Positions 15,710 through 24,328 of a stretch of 64,000 bases of DNA are shown here, piece by piece; the stretch's first letter is position 1; each line of letters begins with the position of its first letter. The position numbers were made by a program, and so were the translations under genes. Source of the DNA: Nocardia cyriacigeorgica GUH-2 (GTDB lineage: Bacteria; Actinomycetota; Actinomycetes; Mycobacteriales; Mycobacteriaceae); the NCBI RefSeq assembly GCF_000284035.1, contig NC_016887.1:5208001-5272000 (forward strand). Reading direction: 5' to 3'. The notes under the pieces were generated by a model. The model had not been told where the DNA came from, made no database searches, and saw only the letters and a program-made list of their open reading frames with translations.

Positions 15710-15741
15710 ACGAGACGCGCTACCAACTGCGCTATAGCCCC
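15669..15741 (-). tRNA. tRNA-Ala (anticodon CGC)
   Basis: The 73-nt gene folds into a full cloverleaf: acceptor GGGGCTA/TAGCTCC with the G3:U70 pair that marks alanine tRNAs, D arm GCGC-AGTTGGTA-GCGC, anticodon stem TCTCG/CGAGA with loop TTCGCAT (anticodon CGC, codon GCG), T arm AGGGG-TTCGAAT-CCCCT and discriminator A. The CCA is not encoded. It is the island's integration target. Confidence 0.96.
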
Positions 15742-15821
15742 GTGCGGTTCCCGGGGGAACCGCGCTGTGACACTGTAGCAGGAGGCGGGCGGCGATTCCG
15801 AATCGGGGGTGCTACCTGCGG

Positions 15822-16901
15822 TTATGCGCCGGCGGCGCGGCGCATGTCGCCGCCGGCGGCGCGGTTGCGGACGGCGCGGGCGGCGGTGGCGTCGAAGGCT
15901 TCGAGGTGTTCGAAGGCGGGGTCTTCGTCGTCGGTTTCGAGGAGTTCGGAGCGGCGGCGCAGGGCGCGGGCGGTGTCGCGGTCCATGCCGCGGCGGGCGG
16001 GGCGGGTGGCCTGCTGGTCGGGTTCCGGTTCGGCGCGCTGGGTGCGGGCGAGGCGGGCGCTGCGGCGGCGGCGGATCTCCTCTTCCATCCTGACCTGCTT
16101 GCGCAGGTAGGCCAGATAGGTGACGAGGACGGTGGCGGCCAGGCCGCAACCCCACCAGAACACGGGTGCGATCGCCACCGCGAGCGCACCGCACAGCAGG
16201 GTGCCCAGGACCAGGCCGAGGACGGCGCGCTGGCGGAAGGTGTAGCGGGCGGCGCGGGCGATGGCGTCGGCTTCCGGGTCGAAGCCGCCGCGTCCGCGCC
16301 GGGTGGGGATGAAGTCGGTGGGTTCGTCCGACATGGGTTCGGCCACGGCGGGCAGCGCGGGACGCGCGGGCGGGATGCGGGCGGAGACGGCGTCGCGCGA
16401 GGAGTCCTCGGCGTCGTCGTCTTCGTCGCGGTCCTCGTGGTCGTCGGCTTCCGCTTCGGCGTCGTGGGGCTCGGTCTCGTCGTCGGTGTCCGCGGTCTCG
16501 GCCGCGTCCATCTCATCCAGTTCCGTCTCAGCCACCGCCCGGCGGGTCGCCTCGGCGGTCGCGGCACGGGCGGCGCCGGTTTCGGTGACGTCTCCCGGCG
16601 TGTTCTGTTCGTCGTCAGCCTCGGTGACGGGCTCGTCGGCCGAAGTCGTCATCCGATCCTCCGCATCATCGCTGTGGGGACGCTTTCTCTGCACTCGTCT
16701 CGGCCGCCAATCGGGGTCGCTGTCGTGCCCAGCGGCGGGCCCGGACCTGGTGCGCCGCTTGGAACCTCCGCGATGCAGCACCCGGGTGGCGAGTGCCGTG
16801 TCGGTGGTCTGCCGGATCCGGGGATGCCGGTCGGCCAGTATCGGGAACAGGACGAAGACCCAGAGTACGACCAGGCCGATCCACAAGATCGAATTCGGCA
16901 T
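15822..16901 (-). CDS. glpR: GlpR (SepX-like) membrane receptor of the gephyrin-like protein Glp
   Basis: The 359-aa protein starts at ATG 16901 behind GGAGG; the open frame further upstream is not supported. It opens with a membrane helix (ILWIGLVVLWVFVLFPILA) and the signature ADRHPRIRQTTDTALATRVL. A long acidic, disordered stretch follows, then two more helices near residues 240-285 (AVLGLVLGTLLCGALAVAI; CGLAATVLVTYLAYL) and a basic tail. In Corynebacterium the homologue recruits Glp to the divisome, and Streptomyces SepX stabilises Z-rings. The partner gene glp lies 0.9 kb upstream in the same direction, supporting the call. Confidence 0.85.
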   Translation of the reverse strand: MPNSILWIGLVVLWVFVLFPILADRHPRIRQTTDTALATRVLHRGGSKRRTRSGPAAGHDSDPDWRPRRVQRKRPHSDDAEDRMTTSADEPVTEADDEQNTPGDVTETGAARAATAEATRRAVAETELDEMDAAETADTDDETEPHDAEAEADDHEDRDEDDDAEDSSRDAVSARIPPARPALPAVAEPMSDEPTDFIPTRRGRGGFDPEADAIARAARYTFRQRAVLGLVLGTLLCGALAVAIAPVFWWGCGLAATVLVTYLAYLRKQVRMEEEIRRRRSARLARTQRAEPEPDQQATRPARRGMDRDTARALRRRSELLETDDEDPAFEHLEAFDATAARAVRNRAAGGDMRRAAGA

Positions 16902-17160
16902 CGCCGTCAGCACCTCCGTCCCCGCCTGATCCAGTTCCGACCCACTTCCCGCGGCCCTGTCGCGGTGACTGTTCCGGCTGCCGCACAGGCGCTGCGGCAT
17001 GGTCGCCGGGCGGGTCGCAGGCTCCCTGCCGATGGCGCAGGGCGCACCACCGACGTCCGTAGGTTAATTCCGGGTAGGGGTATGGTCCGGCAGGCGCGCC
17101 GTGCACATCCGCCACACCCGTCACATTTCCACCATTTGCGGCCCGTCGTCGGGCCCGCGC

Positions 17161-17820
17161 TCACAGCAGCGTCAACCGGCCTTCCCGAGCGAGCCGGTCC
17201 ACCACTGTCCCGGCCACCTCTTCGACGGTCAGGCCGACGAGTAGATGATCACGCCAAGCCCCATCGACATCCAGATAGCGGCGTAGCAGGCCCTCCTCGC
17301 GGAACCCGACGTTGCGTAGCACCGCCTGGCTGGCCATGTTCTCCGGCCGCACCGTCGCCTCGACCCGATGCAGCCCGACCGGCCCGAAGCAGTGGTCGAG
17401 CCCGAGCGCCAACGCCGCGGTGGCCACGCCCTGGCCGCCGAGATCCTTGGCCACCCAGTAGCCGATCCACGCCGACCGCAAGGCCCCGCGCACGATATTG
17501 CCGACGGTCAGCTGACCGCTGAAGGCCCCGTCGACCTCGATGACCAGCGGGATCATCGCACCCCGCCGCGCCTCGGCCTTCAGGCTCGACCACAGCGACG
17601 GCCAGTTCGACGCGTGATTGCGCGCCTCCCACGCGCCGCGCCCGGTCGGCTCCCACGGCTCCAGATGCTGCTGATCGCGCAACCGGATCCGGCTCCAGGC
17701 GGCCGCATCGCGCAACCGCACCGGCCGCAGCGCCACCTGCCCCGCCGCGACCCGGACCGGGCCCAGATGTGCGGGCCACCCAGGGTGCTGGGTGGCCCGG
17801 AAAACGTTCATGGTCTCCAC
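17161..17820 (-). CDS. rimJ: GNAT acetyltransferase, RimJ/RimL family
   Basis: This 219-aa protein starts at GTG 17820, 3 bp after the glp stop (an ATG lies at 17811). It has the GNAT core: LRPVRLRDAAAW, IGYWVAKDLGGQGVATAALA with the acetyl-CoA pyrophosphate-binding QGVATA loop, and LHRVEATVRPENMASQAVLRNVGF. The family acetylates N-termini of ribosomal proteins or small amines; the actual substrate here is unknown. The order glp-rimJ-glpR matches M. tuberculosis Rv0994-Rv0996. It is followed by a 259-bp gap that carries the glpR ribosome site. Confidence 0.88.
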   Translation of the reverse strand: METMNVFRATQHPGWPAHLGPVRVAAGQVALRPVRLRDAAAWSRIRLRDQQHLEPWEPTGRGAWEARNHASNWPSLWSSLKAEARRGAMIPLVIEVDGAFSGQLTVGNIVRGALRSAWIGYWVAKDLGGQGVATAALALGLDHCFGPVGLHRVEATVRPENMASQAVLRNVGFREEGLLRRYLDVDGAWRDHLLVGLTVEEVAGTVVDRLAREGRLTLL

Positions 17821-17823
17821 GAT

Positions 17824-19083
17824 TCAGCCGCGCTGTGCGAGGAAGGCGACCTGGACCTCGTCGCCGGTCCGGATCTCGGTGTCGTCCGGGTCGACGACGA
17901 TGAGGCTGTTGGCCTCGGCCAGGGTGGCCAGCAGATGCGAGGACGCACCCGCCCCCGACCCCAGTGGTTGCACCAGGTATTCGCCGGTGGCCTCGTCCCG
18001 CATCAGCTGGGCGCGCAGGTATCCCTTGCGGCCCGCCATCGATTGAATCGGAGTGATCGTGCGCGCGTGCACGATTCGCCGCATCGGCTGACGTCGCCCG
18101 AGCGCGATCCGGATCAACGGCCGCACCATCACCTCGAACACCACCAGCGCGCCGACCGGGTTGGACGGCAGTAGGAACGTCGGCACCTCGTCGCGGCCGA
18201 GCCGCCCGAAACCCTGCACCGAGCCGGGATGCATGGCGACCCTGGCGATCTCGAGTTCGCCGAGCCCCTCCAGCGCCTCGCGCACCTGCTCCGACGCCCA
18301 GCCGCCGACGGCGCCCGCGATCACCACGACCTCCGAGCGCACCAGCTGGCCTTCGACCACATCGCGCAGCCGGCGCGGGTCGGCGTCGACGATGCCCACC
18401 CGATTGACGTCGGCGCCCGCATCGCGCGCCGCTGCCGCCAGCGCATAGGAATTCACGTCGTAGACCTGGCCGGGCCCGGGAGTGCGGTCGATATCGATCA
18501 GCTCGGCACCCACCGAGATGACCGACAGCCGCGGCCGCGGATGCACCAGCACCTTGTCCTGGCCGACGGCGGCGAGCAGGCCGACCTGGGCCGCGCCGAT
18601 GATGGTGCCCGCCCGCACGGCGACATCGCCGGGCTGCACGTCATCGCCGATGCGGCGCACGTAATCACCGGAACGCACCGGCTCGTAGACCTTGATCCGG
18701 GCGCGGCCGCCGTCGGTGAAGTCGATCGGCAGCACCGCGTCGGCCAGCGTGGGCAGTGGGGCGCCGGTGTCGACGCGCACGGTCTGGCGCGGCTGCAGCC
18801 GGATCGGCTGACGGGATCCGGCGACCACCTCACCGACCACCGGCAGCGTCAGATCGACGAGTTCGCCTTCCTCGTCACGGATTTCGGCCCCGGCCGACGC
18901 GACGTCGACGCTGCGCACCGCGTACCCGTCGATGGCGGCCTGGTCGAAACCGGGCAGCGGTCGTTCGGTGACGACGTCCTCGGCGCACAGCAGGCCCTGG
19001 GCCTCGGAAATCGCGACCCGGACCGGCCGGGGCGCGACCGCCGCCGCGGTCACCTTGATCTGCTGATCCTCAACCGAGCGCAT
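17824..19083 (-). CDS. glp: Gephyrin-like molybdotransferase-fold protein Glp (MoeA family)
   Basis: The 419-aa product has MoeA architecture: N-terminal domain with LPGFDQAAIDGYAVRS, VRVDTGAPLPTLADAVLPID, a MoCF-binding-type domain from PRLSVISVGAELI, and a C-terminal beta-barrel. Two catalytic-type motifs are diverged: the TGG-S-G-D loop of true MoeA reads IAGAVGGWASEQVREAL, and GLPGNPVS reads LLPSNPVGALV. That agrees with a structural, cell-division role as reported for corynebacterial Glp with its receptor GlpR, rather than with molybdenum insertion. M. tuberculosis annotates the orthologue as MoeA1. Confidence 0.85.
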   Translation of the reverse strand: MRSVEDQQIKVTAAAVAPRPVRVAISEAQGLLCAEDVVTERPLPGFDQAAIDGYAVRSVDVASAGAEIRDEEGELVDLTLPVVGEVVAGSRQPIRLQPRQTVRVDTGAPLPTLADAVLPIDFTDGGRARIKVYEPVRSGDYVRRIGDDVQPGDVAVRAGTIIGAAQVGLLAAVGQDKVLVHPRPRLSVISVGAELIDIDRTPGPGQVYDVNSYALAAAARDAGADVNRVGIVDADPRRLRDVVEGQLVRSEVVVIAGAVGGWASEQVREALEGLGELEIARVAMHPGSVQGFGRLGRDEVPTFLLPSNPVGALVVFEVMVRPLIRIALGRRQPMRRIVHARTITPIQSMAGRKGYLRAQLMRDEATGEYLVQPLGSGAGASSHLLATLAEANSLIVVDPDDTEIRTGDEVQVAFLAQRG

Positions 19084-19126
19084 CCAGCCCTTCCCGATCT
19101 CCCTCGCCCGCTCGGGCGCTCTGTTC

Positions 19127-20086
19127 CTACGTGCTCACCTGCGGATCCCAGTCGGGGCCCAGCCGATGCTGCAACCATTCGCGCAGTGCCGGGCCGTATT
19201 CCTCCCGCTCCAACGCGAAATCCACCGCAGCACGAAGATAGCCGCCCGGGTTGCCCAGATCGTGGCGCGACCCACGGTGAACCACCACATGCACCGGATG
19301 CCCCTCGGCGATCAGCAGCGCGATCGCGTCGGTCACCTGGAGTTCCCCGCCCGTGCCCGGCTCGATCCGGCGCAGCGCGTCGAAGATCTGCCGGTCGAGC
19401 AGGTACCGCCCGGCCGCGGCGTAGGTGGACGGCGCGTCGGCCAGCGCCGGCTTCTCCACCATCCCATTGACGCGCAACACATCCGGATCGGCGACGCCGG
19501 GCACCGGCTCCACGTCGAAGACGCCGTAGGCGCTCACCTGGTCCTTGGGCACGTCGATGGCGCACAGCACCGAACCGCCGCGCTCGCGCCGCACCCGGCT
19601 CATCGCGTCGAGCACACCGCACGGCAGCACCAGATCGTCGGGCAGCAGCACCGCGATGGCGTCCTCGTCGGCGTCGAGCGCGGATTCGACCTGCGCGATC
19701 GCGTGCCCGAGGCCGAGCGGCTCCTCCTGCACCACCGAGGTGACATCGAGCAGGCCCGGCGCCTTGCGCACCTTCTCCAGCAGATGGAATTTGCCGCGTT
19801 CGGCGAGGGTGCTCTCCAGCACCAGGTCCTCGACGAAATGCGCGACCACGCCGTCTTTGCCCGGCGAGGTGACGATGACCAGCCGGTCGGCGCCGGAGTC
19901 GGCGGCTTCGGCGGCCACCAGTTCGATGCCGGGGGTATCGACGACCGGCAGCAACTCCTTGGGCACCGTCTTGGTCGCGGGCAGGAATCGGGTCCCGAGC
20001 CCCGCCGCGGGCACGACCGCGGTACGGAAGCACGACTCCATCGCCGCGCCCGTCGTCGTGCCGGGCTCGCCTGCCTTCGCTGTCAT
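19127..20086 (-). CDS. galU: UTP-glucose-1-phosphate uridylyltransferase
   Basis: The 319-aa enzyme makes UDP-glucose for trehalose, glycogen and cell-wall glycans. It has VVPAAGLGTRFLPATKTVPK (nucleotide loop), VEKP, and GGELQVTDAI as in bacterial GalU. ATG 20086 is preferred, with AAGG 5-8 nt upstream; GTG 20092 is possible. It diverges from the formyltetrahydrofolate cyclo-ligase gene with a gap of only about 70 bp. Confidence 0.93.
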   Translation of the reverse strand: MTAKAGEPGTTTGAAMESCFRTAVVPAAGLGTRFLPATKTVPKELLPVVDTPGIELVAAEAADSGADRLVIVTSPGKDGVVAHFVEDLVLESTLAERGKFHLLEKVRKAPGLLDVTSVVQEEPLGLGHAIAQVESALDADEDAIAVLLPDDLVLPCGVLDAMSRVRRERGGSVLCAIDVPKDQVSAYGVFDVEPVPGVADPDVLRVNGMVEKPALADAPSTYAAAGRYLLDRQIFDALRRIEPGTGGELQVTDAIALLIAEGHPVHVVVHRGSRHDLGNPGGYLRAAVDFALEREEYGPALREWLQHRLGPDWDPQVST

Positions 20087-20155
20087 ATGCACACCTTATC
20101 CGTGTAATACGTCGCCCAGGCCTGCTTCACGGCGGCCTGGCACCCGCATGAGCCT

Positions 20156-20752
20156 ATGGTGATCACCGTGAAGATGCCCGGTGAGCGCGACAAACATGCC
20201 TGGCGGTTGGAGATTCTCGCGCAGCGGGCCGCGCTGCCGGACGCCGACCGGGCGCGGGAGGCGTCGGCGCTGGCAGCGACGGCCGGGCAAATCGAGGTCG
20301 GCGAATGGGCCTGCGCGTATGTCCCGGTGCGCGGGGAGCCGGGTGCGCTGACGATGCTGGATGCGCTGCGGTCGGCGGGTGCGCGGGTGTTGCTGCCGGT
20401 GACGGGCCCGCCCGGGCCGCTGGACTGGGCCGAGTACACCGGCGCCGACAGTCTGCGCCGGGCCCGCTACGGCCTGCTCGAACCGGGCGGACCCGCGCTT
20501 GGCGTCGCCGCGGTGGCCCGCGCGAGTGTGATTCTCGTCCCTGCGCTGGCGGTGGACCTGCGGGGTGTGCGGCTCGGGCGCGGGGCCGGCTATTACGACC
20601 GGACGCTGGCGGCGGCCGACCCGGATGCCCGGTTGGTGGCGGTCGTTCGGGACGCTGAGCTGGTGGAACGCCTGCCAGAGGAGCCGCACGATCTGCGGAT
20701 GGGCTGGGTGTTGACCCCGCGCGGCGGGCTACACGAGCTGTCCGGGGAGTGA
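20156..20752 (+). CDS. 5-formyltetrahydrofolate cyclo-ligase
   Basis: This 198-aa enzyme converts 5-formyl-THF to 5,10-methenyl-THF using ATP. The signature GRGAGYYDRTLA near residue 142 is complete and the PALAVDLRGVRLG lead-in is typical. The N-terminal helix (KHAWRLEILAQRAAL) carries the basic residue expected for ATP binding. The start is uncertain: ATG 20156 and ATG 20174 are both without clear ribosome sites, suggesting a leaderless transcript. Confidence 0.9.
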   Translation: MVITVKMPGERDKHAWRLEILAQRAALPDADRAREASALAATAGQIEVGEWACAYVPVRGEPGALTMLDALRSAGARVLLPVTGPPGPLDWAEYTGADSLRRARYGLLEPGGPALGVAAVARASVILVPALAVDLRGVRLGRGAGYYDRTLAAADPDARLVAVVRDAELVERLPEEPHDLRMGWVLTPRGGLHELSGE

Positions 20753-20843
20753 TCGCAGGCCGGGTGAGGAATGAAATCCGGAGTGGCGATGTTGGCACTG
20801 TCGGCTGTAGAGTGCTAGATCGACGAACCCTGCGGAGGATCCT

Positions 20844-21131
20844 GTGCCAACTTATTCGTACGCGTGCACCCAGTGTGATAACCGCTTCGACATTGTTCAG
20901 TCCTTCACCGATGAGGCGCTGAGCGTCTGCTCGGAGTGCTCGGGCAAGCTGCGCAAGCTGTTCAACTCCGTCGGCATCGTGTTCAAGGGCAGCGGGTTCT
21001 ACCGCACCGACAGCCGTGGCGGCGCGTCCACCGCCAGCGAGCCCGCCAAGTCCGACAGCGGCTCCTCCTCCGGCTCCGATTCGAGCTCCTCGGCCGCTCC
21101 CGCCGCCGCGAGCACCGCAGCCGCGAGCTGA
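20844..21131 (+). CDS. FmdB-family zinc-ribbon protein
   Basis: The 95-aa protein starts at GTG 20844. Residues 1-45 form an FmdB zinc ribbon with two CxxC pairs, CTQC and CSEC. The rest is a Ser/Ala-rich disordered tail. In mycobacteria the counterpart is Rv0991c, reported as a small chaperone induced under stress. The neighbourhood order (cyclo-ligase, FmdB, SAF protein, MscL) matches the Rv0992c-Rv0985c block. Confidence 0.85.
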   Translation: MPTYSYACTQCDNRFDIVQSFTDEALSVCSECSGKLRKLFNSVGIVFKGSGFYRTDSRGGASTASEPAKSDSGSSSGSDSSSSAAPAAASTAAAS

Positions 21132-21220
21132 CGCCACGCGGGTTTTCCACAACCCGCGAGTTGTCCACAACCCGTCGTTCACCAGGCCTCGGCCGCTGAT
21201 CCGCGCCATACGCTCGGCGC

Positions 21221-21931
21221 ATGATCCGAATGTTGGCCAGCGGTCGCCGACTCAGCCCGCAGCGCGTCGGCGACCGGCCGCTCGGCCGTGGCGAGACCCT
21301 GCGGGAAGCGCTCTGGAATCGCCCGCCCTGGGCCGACGGGTTACTCGCCCGGCGGGTGCTCGCCGCCGTTCTCACCGTCTTGGCCGTCGTCCTCCTACTG
21401 CGCGGTGATCCCGATACGCACCGTGCGAGCGTCGTCGTGGCTTCCCGCGATCTGCCGCCCGGCCATCTACTCACCACCGCGGATCTGCGCGTCGTCGACC
21501 GGGAATCCGGCGCGTTACCCGGCGGCGCGGCGCATGATCCGGCCCCGCTGATAGGCGCCACCCTCACCGGAGCCATGCGCACCGGAGAGATCCTGACCGA
21601 TCTGCGGGTGATCGGCCCGCGGCTGGCCGCCGTCGCCGGTGGTGCGCCGGACGCCAGGATCGTGCCCATCCGGCTGGCCGATACCGCGGTGGCCGACATC
21701 CTGCGCGCGGGCGACCGGGTCGACGTCATCGCGGCCGACGAGTCCGACCGTGCCACCAGACCCGCCCGCACGCTGGCCACCGACGCGGCCGTGGTGCTGA
21801 TCTCCGGATCACCGGGTTCCGGGCCCACCAAATCGGCCGACCGCGTCGTCCTGGTGGCGATGGGAGCCGAGAACGCGGCCGCGGTGGCGGCGGCCTCGTT
21901 GAGCACCGCCCTCACGGTCGTCTTCCATTGA
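21221..21931 (+). CDS. SAF-domain membrane-anchored protein
   Basis: The 236-aa product has one transmembrane helix at about residues 45-62 (VLAAVLTVLAVVLLLRG) followed by a SAF domain (VVVASRDLPPGHLLTTADL, then IGATLTGAMRTGEILTDL) and a C-terminal strand-rich region with LRAGDRVDVIAAD. This layout resembles CpaB/RcpC proteins of Flp pilus systems, but no pilus genes are near. The counterpart in M. tuberculosis is an uncharacterised protein beside mscL. Confidence 0.8.
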   Translation: MIRMLASGRRLSPQRVGDRPLGRGETLREALWNRPPWADGLLARRVLAAVLTVLAVVLLLRGDPDTHRASVVVASRDLPPGHLLTTADLRVVDRESGALPGGAAHDPAPLIGATLTGAMRTGEILTDLRVIGPRLAAVAGGAPDARIVPIRLADTAVADILRAGDRVDVIAADESDRATRPARTLATDAAVVLISGSPGSGPTKSADRVVLVAMGAENAAAVAAASLSTALTVVFH

Positions 21932-22055
21932 CATCGATCACGTATGACCGCCGCGATCATCGTTCGCCGAGCGTTTGCCACTGCCGTCCACTAGCATCCG
22001 GAACGTCCGCAGCCGGCTGCGGGCAGTCGGGTTCGCACACCGAAGGGATAGGGCA

Positions 22056-22466
22056 TTGCTCAAGGGATTCAAGGATTTCGTGCTCCGCGGAAACGTCGTC
22101 GACCTGGCTGTTGCCGTCGTCATGGGTACGGCATTCGTCGCTATCGTCACCGCGTTCACCAACGGGATCATCAATCCGCTGCTCGCGGTTTTCGGCAGTC
22201 CCAATGAGCTCGGACTCGGTTTCCGGTTGGTAGCCGACAATCCGTCGACCTTCATCGAGGTCGGCCCGATCATCACCGCCTGCATCAACTTCCTGATGAT
22301 CGCGGCGGTCCTCTACTTCGTCTTGGTGCTGCCGTCCACCCATGTGAAGAAGCGCTTCGCCAAGGAAGAGAAGGAAGAAGTGCTCAGCGACAACGACCTG
22401 CTGATCCAGATCCGCGACCTGCTGGCCGAGGGCCAGAAGACCGGCGGCGGACGCCACGAGTACTGA
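22056..22466 (+). CDS. mscL: Large-conductance mechanosensitive channel
   Basis: The 136-aa channel starts at TTG 22056 after GAAGGGATAGGG. The N-terminal helix and first membrane segment LKGFKDFVLRGNVVDLAVA then VVMGTAFVAIVTAFTNGII are the MscL signature; the second membrane helix is IITACINFLMIAAVLYFVLV. A charged cytoplasmic helix ends the protein. It opens under membrane tension to release osmolytes. Confidence 0.95.
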   Translation: MLKGFKDFVLRGNVVDLAVAVVMGTAFVAIVTAFTNGIINPLLAVFGSPNELGLGFRLVADNPSTFIEVGPIITACINFLMIAAVLYFVLVLPSTHVKKRFAKEEKEEVLSDNDLLIQIRDLLAEGQKTGGGRHEY

Positions 22467-22496
22467 GCCGATTCACGTACCGAGCCGATTCACACC

Positions 22497-22531
22497 GAAG
22501 GGGCCTGTCGCACATGGCGACAGGCCCCTTC
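22497..22531. terminator. Bidirectional terminator between mscL and the porins
   Basis: A 14-bp perfect stem (GAAGGGGCCTGTCG with CGACAGGCCCCTTC) sits between convergent transcription units. Confidence 0.85.
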
Positions 22532-22548
22532 GTTCGTGCCGGGAAAGA

Positions 22549-23217
22549 TCAGCCGATGCTGAACGGCTGACCCCACAGGGTCACCACCGACATCACGTTC
22601 TCGGTCTCGACCTTGACCTTCACGAACGCCCGCGCCTGCGCGTAGCCCGCGCAACCGGTCAGGCCGATGGTCTGGTCGGCCCAGGTGACCGAGCCGCTCT
22701 TGCCCTTGAACTTGTTGCGCTTCTCGTGCGACTCGTTGCCGAAGTCATCGGCCTCTTCGATGTCGAGCACGTAGAAGGACTTGGCCTGGCCGGGGCCCAG
22801 CGACAGCTCGCCGCCGCTCTCGGCGCCGACACCGAAGGACTCGCCGTCCCAGGTGCCCTCACCGGAGACGCCGCCCTCGACGCCGCCGCCACCGATGTTG
22901 ACCTGGCAGCCCACGACGTAGCCGGGGTAGATCTTGCCGCCCTTGGCGCCCGAGCCGGACAGCTCGACCTGCGCGCTGGCCGAGACCCACGCGTTGCGGT
23001 GCACCGGGGTGGAACCCATGGACGGGTTGATGTTGGCCGACTCGCCGACCAGGCGGACCGTCACCACGGTGCCGTCGGACAGGGTGCGGACGATTTCGCC
23101 GCCGGGCAGCGGCACGAAGGTGTCGGCGTTGGCCGCACCGGTGGAGAACAGGCCCATCGCGACGGCCGCGGCGGCACCCGCACCGGCCGCACGCACGATG
23201 CTCTTACGGTTGATCAT
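22549..23217 (-). CDS. MspA-family porin, subtype A, copy 1
   Basis: The 222-aa precursor has a signal peptide with a basic start (MINRKSIVRAAG) and cleavage near ANA-DTFVPLPGGE. The mature part has the MspA layout: TVVTVRLVGESANINPS, PVHRNAWVSASAQVEL, a glycine-rich loop, and the end GLTGCAGYAQARAFVKVK closing VTLWGQPFSIG. Two Cys (in VGCQVNI and TGCAGYAQ) are conserved in all four porins. Octameric MspA porins form water channels through the mycolate outer membrane. Subtype A resembles one of the NfpA/NfpB pair of Nocardia farcinica; it follows a subtype B gene. Confidence 0.92.
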   Translation of the reverse strand: MINRKSIVRAAGAGAAAAVAMGLFSTGAANADTFVPLPGGEIVRTLSDGTVVTVRLVGESANINPSMGSTPVHRNAWVSASAQVELSGSGAKGGKIYPGYVVGCQVNIGGGGVEGGVSGEGTWDGESFGVGAESGGELSLGPGQAKSFYVLDIEEADDFGNESHEKRNKFKGKSGSVTWADQTIGLTGCAGYAQARAFVKVKVETENVMSVVTLWGQPFSIG

Positions 23218-23325
23218 TGTGTAATGCCCCTCTGGGGTTGATTCGCTTCAGCGAGAGATTGATTGGCGGATTCGAGGCACATCGGCTCGGTCCGGCCGGG
23301 ACGACCCGGCCGGGCGGAACCGGAA

Positions 23326-23988
23326 TCAGCCGATGCTGAACGGCTGGCCGTAGAGGGTGGTCTTCGAGTAGTGGTCGCCGATGATCTCGACCACGGTGTA
23401 GGCGCGGGCCTGCGCGTAACCGGCGCAGCCCTGGATCTCCATCTCGACGTCCTGGTACTCGACGGAGTAGACACCCGGCTTGGTGATGTCCTTGTACTCG
23501 ATCTGGACGAACTTGACCTCGCCCGGGCCGAGCTCGAGGCCCACCGAGCCACCGACGGAGGCGCCGTCGAGGTCGACGCTGCCGGAGACGCCAGCCGAGA
23601 TGGCCTCGTCGCCGATGCTGACCTGGCAGCCCACGATGTAGCCGGTGTTCAGCTGCGACGTGCCGTGGGTGGAGGAGTTGTTGGTGCCCGGAGCACCGGT
23701 CGGACCGTTGTTCGGACCCACTTCACCCTCGGGGGTGACGGTGACGTCGGCGCTCGCCACACCGGAGACCCACACGGTGCGACCGGCACCGTTGGCCGCC
23801 AGCGACGGCGAGACCAGCGCGCTCTCGTGGGTGCGCTTGATGGTGACGCCGGGGCCGATCTTCTCACCGTCCGGCAGTGGCACGAAGGCGTCCGCGTTGG
23901 CGGCGCCGGCCGAGAACAGTCCCATGGCCACGGCGGCGACGGCGCCGACGCCCATCGCGCGCGTGACGTTGGTGCGGTTCTTGCTCAT
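23326..23988 (-). CDS. MspA-family porin, subtype B, copy 1
   Basis: The 220-aa precursor starts at ATG 23988 behind GGGGA. The signal peptide ends near ANADAFVPLPDGEKIG. Subtype B features are VTIKRTHESALVSPS, a Gly/Asn-rich insertion (GPNNGPTGAPGTNN), LGPGEVKFVQIEYKDI and the ending TTLYGQPFSIG. It is first in the second porin operon, 108 bp upstream of copy A1. NfpA and NfpB of N. farcinica make a hetero-oligomeric cation-selective channel, so A and B probably assemble together. Confidence 0.92.
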   Translation of the reverse strand: MSKNRTNVTRAMGVGAVAAVAMGLFSAGAANADAFVPLPDGEKIGPGVTIKRTHESALVSPSLAANGAGRTVWVSGVASADVTVTPEGEVGPNNGPTGAPGTNNSSTHGTSQLNTGYIVGCQVSIGDEAISAGVSGSVDLDGASVGGSVGLELGPGEVKFVQIEYKDITKPGVYSVEYQDVEMEIQGCAGYAQARAYTVVEIIGDHYSKTTLYGQPFSIG

Positions 23989-24000
23989 ACTTCCCCTCAT

Positions 24001-24238
24001 CAGGTTTTCAGCGACAACCCCGTTCGCACGGGGATGGCCTACAGCAGGCTCAGATGAGCGTCATCGAAAGCCCTGACCGTCAGATGAACCCGAATGAGCA
24101 CAGGGAATGAACAGTCGGGGACGGCATTTCGTCCGCGGCATGGCAACCAGATGTGGTGAAGGTAGCCGAGAGGTTACGCAGCTCGGCCGAAACCGCCGCG
24201 ACTCCGGCGATTTCGCCGGTCGCGGGCCGAAAAGAGCA
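24001..24238 (-). promoter_or_regulatory. Promoter region of the second (downstream) porin operon
   Basis: About 240 bp between the terminator of the first pair and the ATG of porin B copy 1; it should hold an independent promoter. No CRP-like site was found here, unlike the region before the first pair. Confidence 0.4.
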
Positions 24239-24276
24239 GAACGCGGGCCTGTCACGATTGTGACAGACCCGCGTTC
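24239..24276. terminator. Terminator separating the two porin operons
   Basis: A stem of 17 bp with one mismatch (GAACGCGGGCCTGTCAC with GTGACAGACCCGCGTTC, loop GATT) lies 52 bp after the end of porin A copy 2 and before the promoter of the next pair. Confidence 0.85.
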
Positions 24277-24328
24277 ATTTCGCTGGTCGCGTTTGCTCAG
24301 GCCGGTACGGGGCCCGAACGGGAGCCGG

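Noticed and set aside
15906..17522. 538-aa plus-strand frame
   Set aside because: It is antisense to glpR and the GNAT gene, whose domains are clear; composition is the usual GC-rich shadow.
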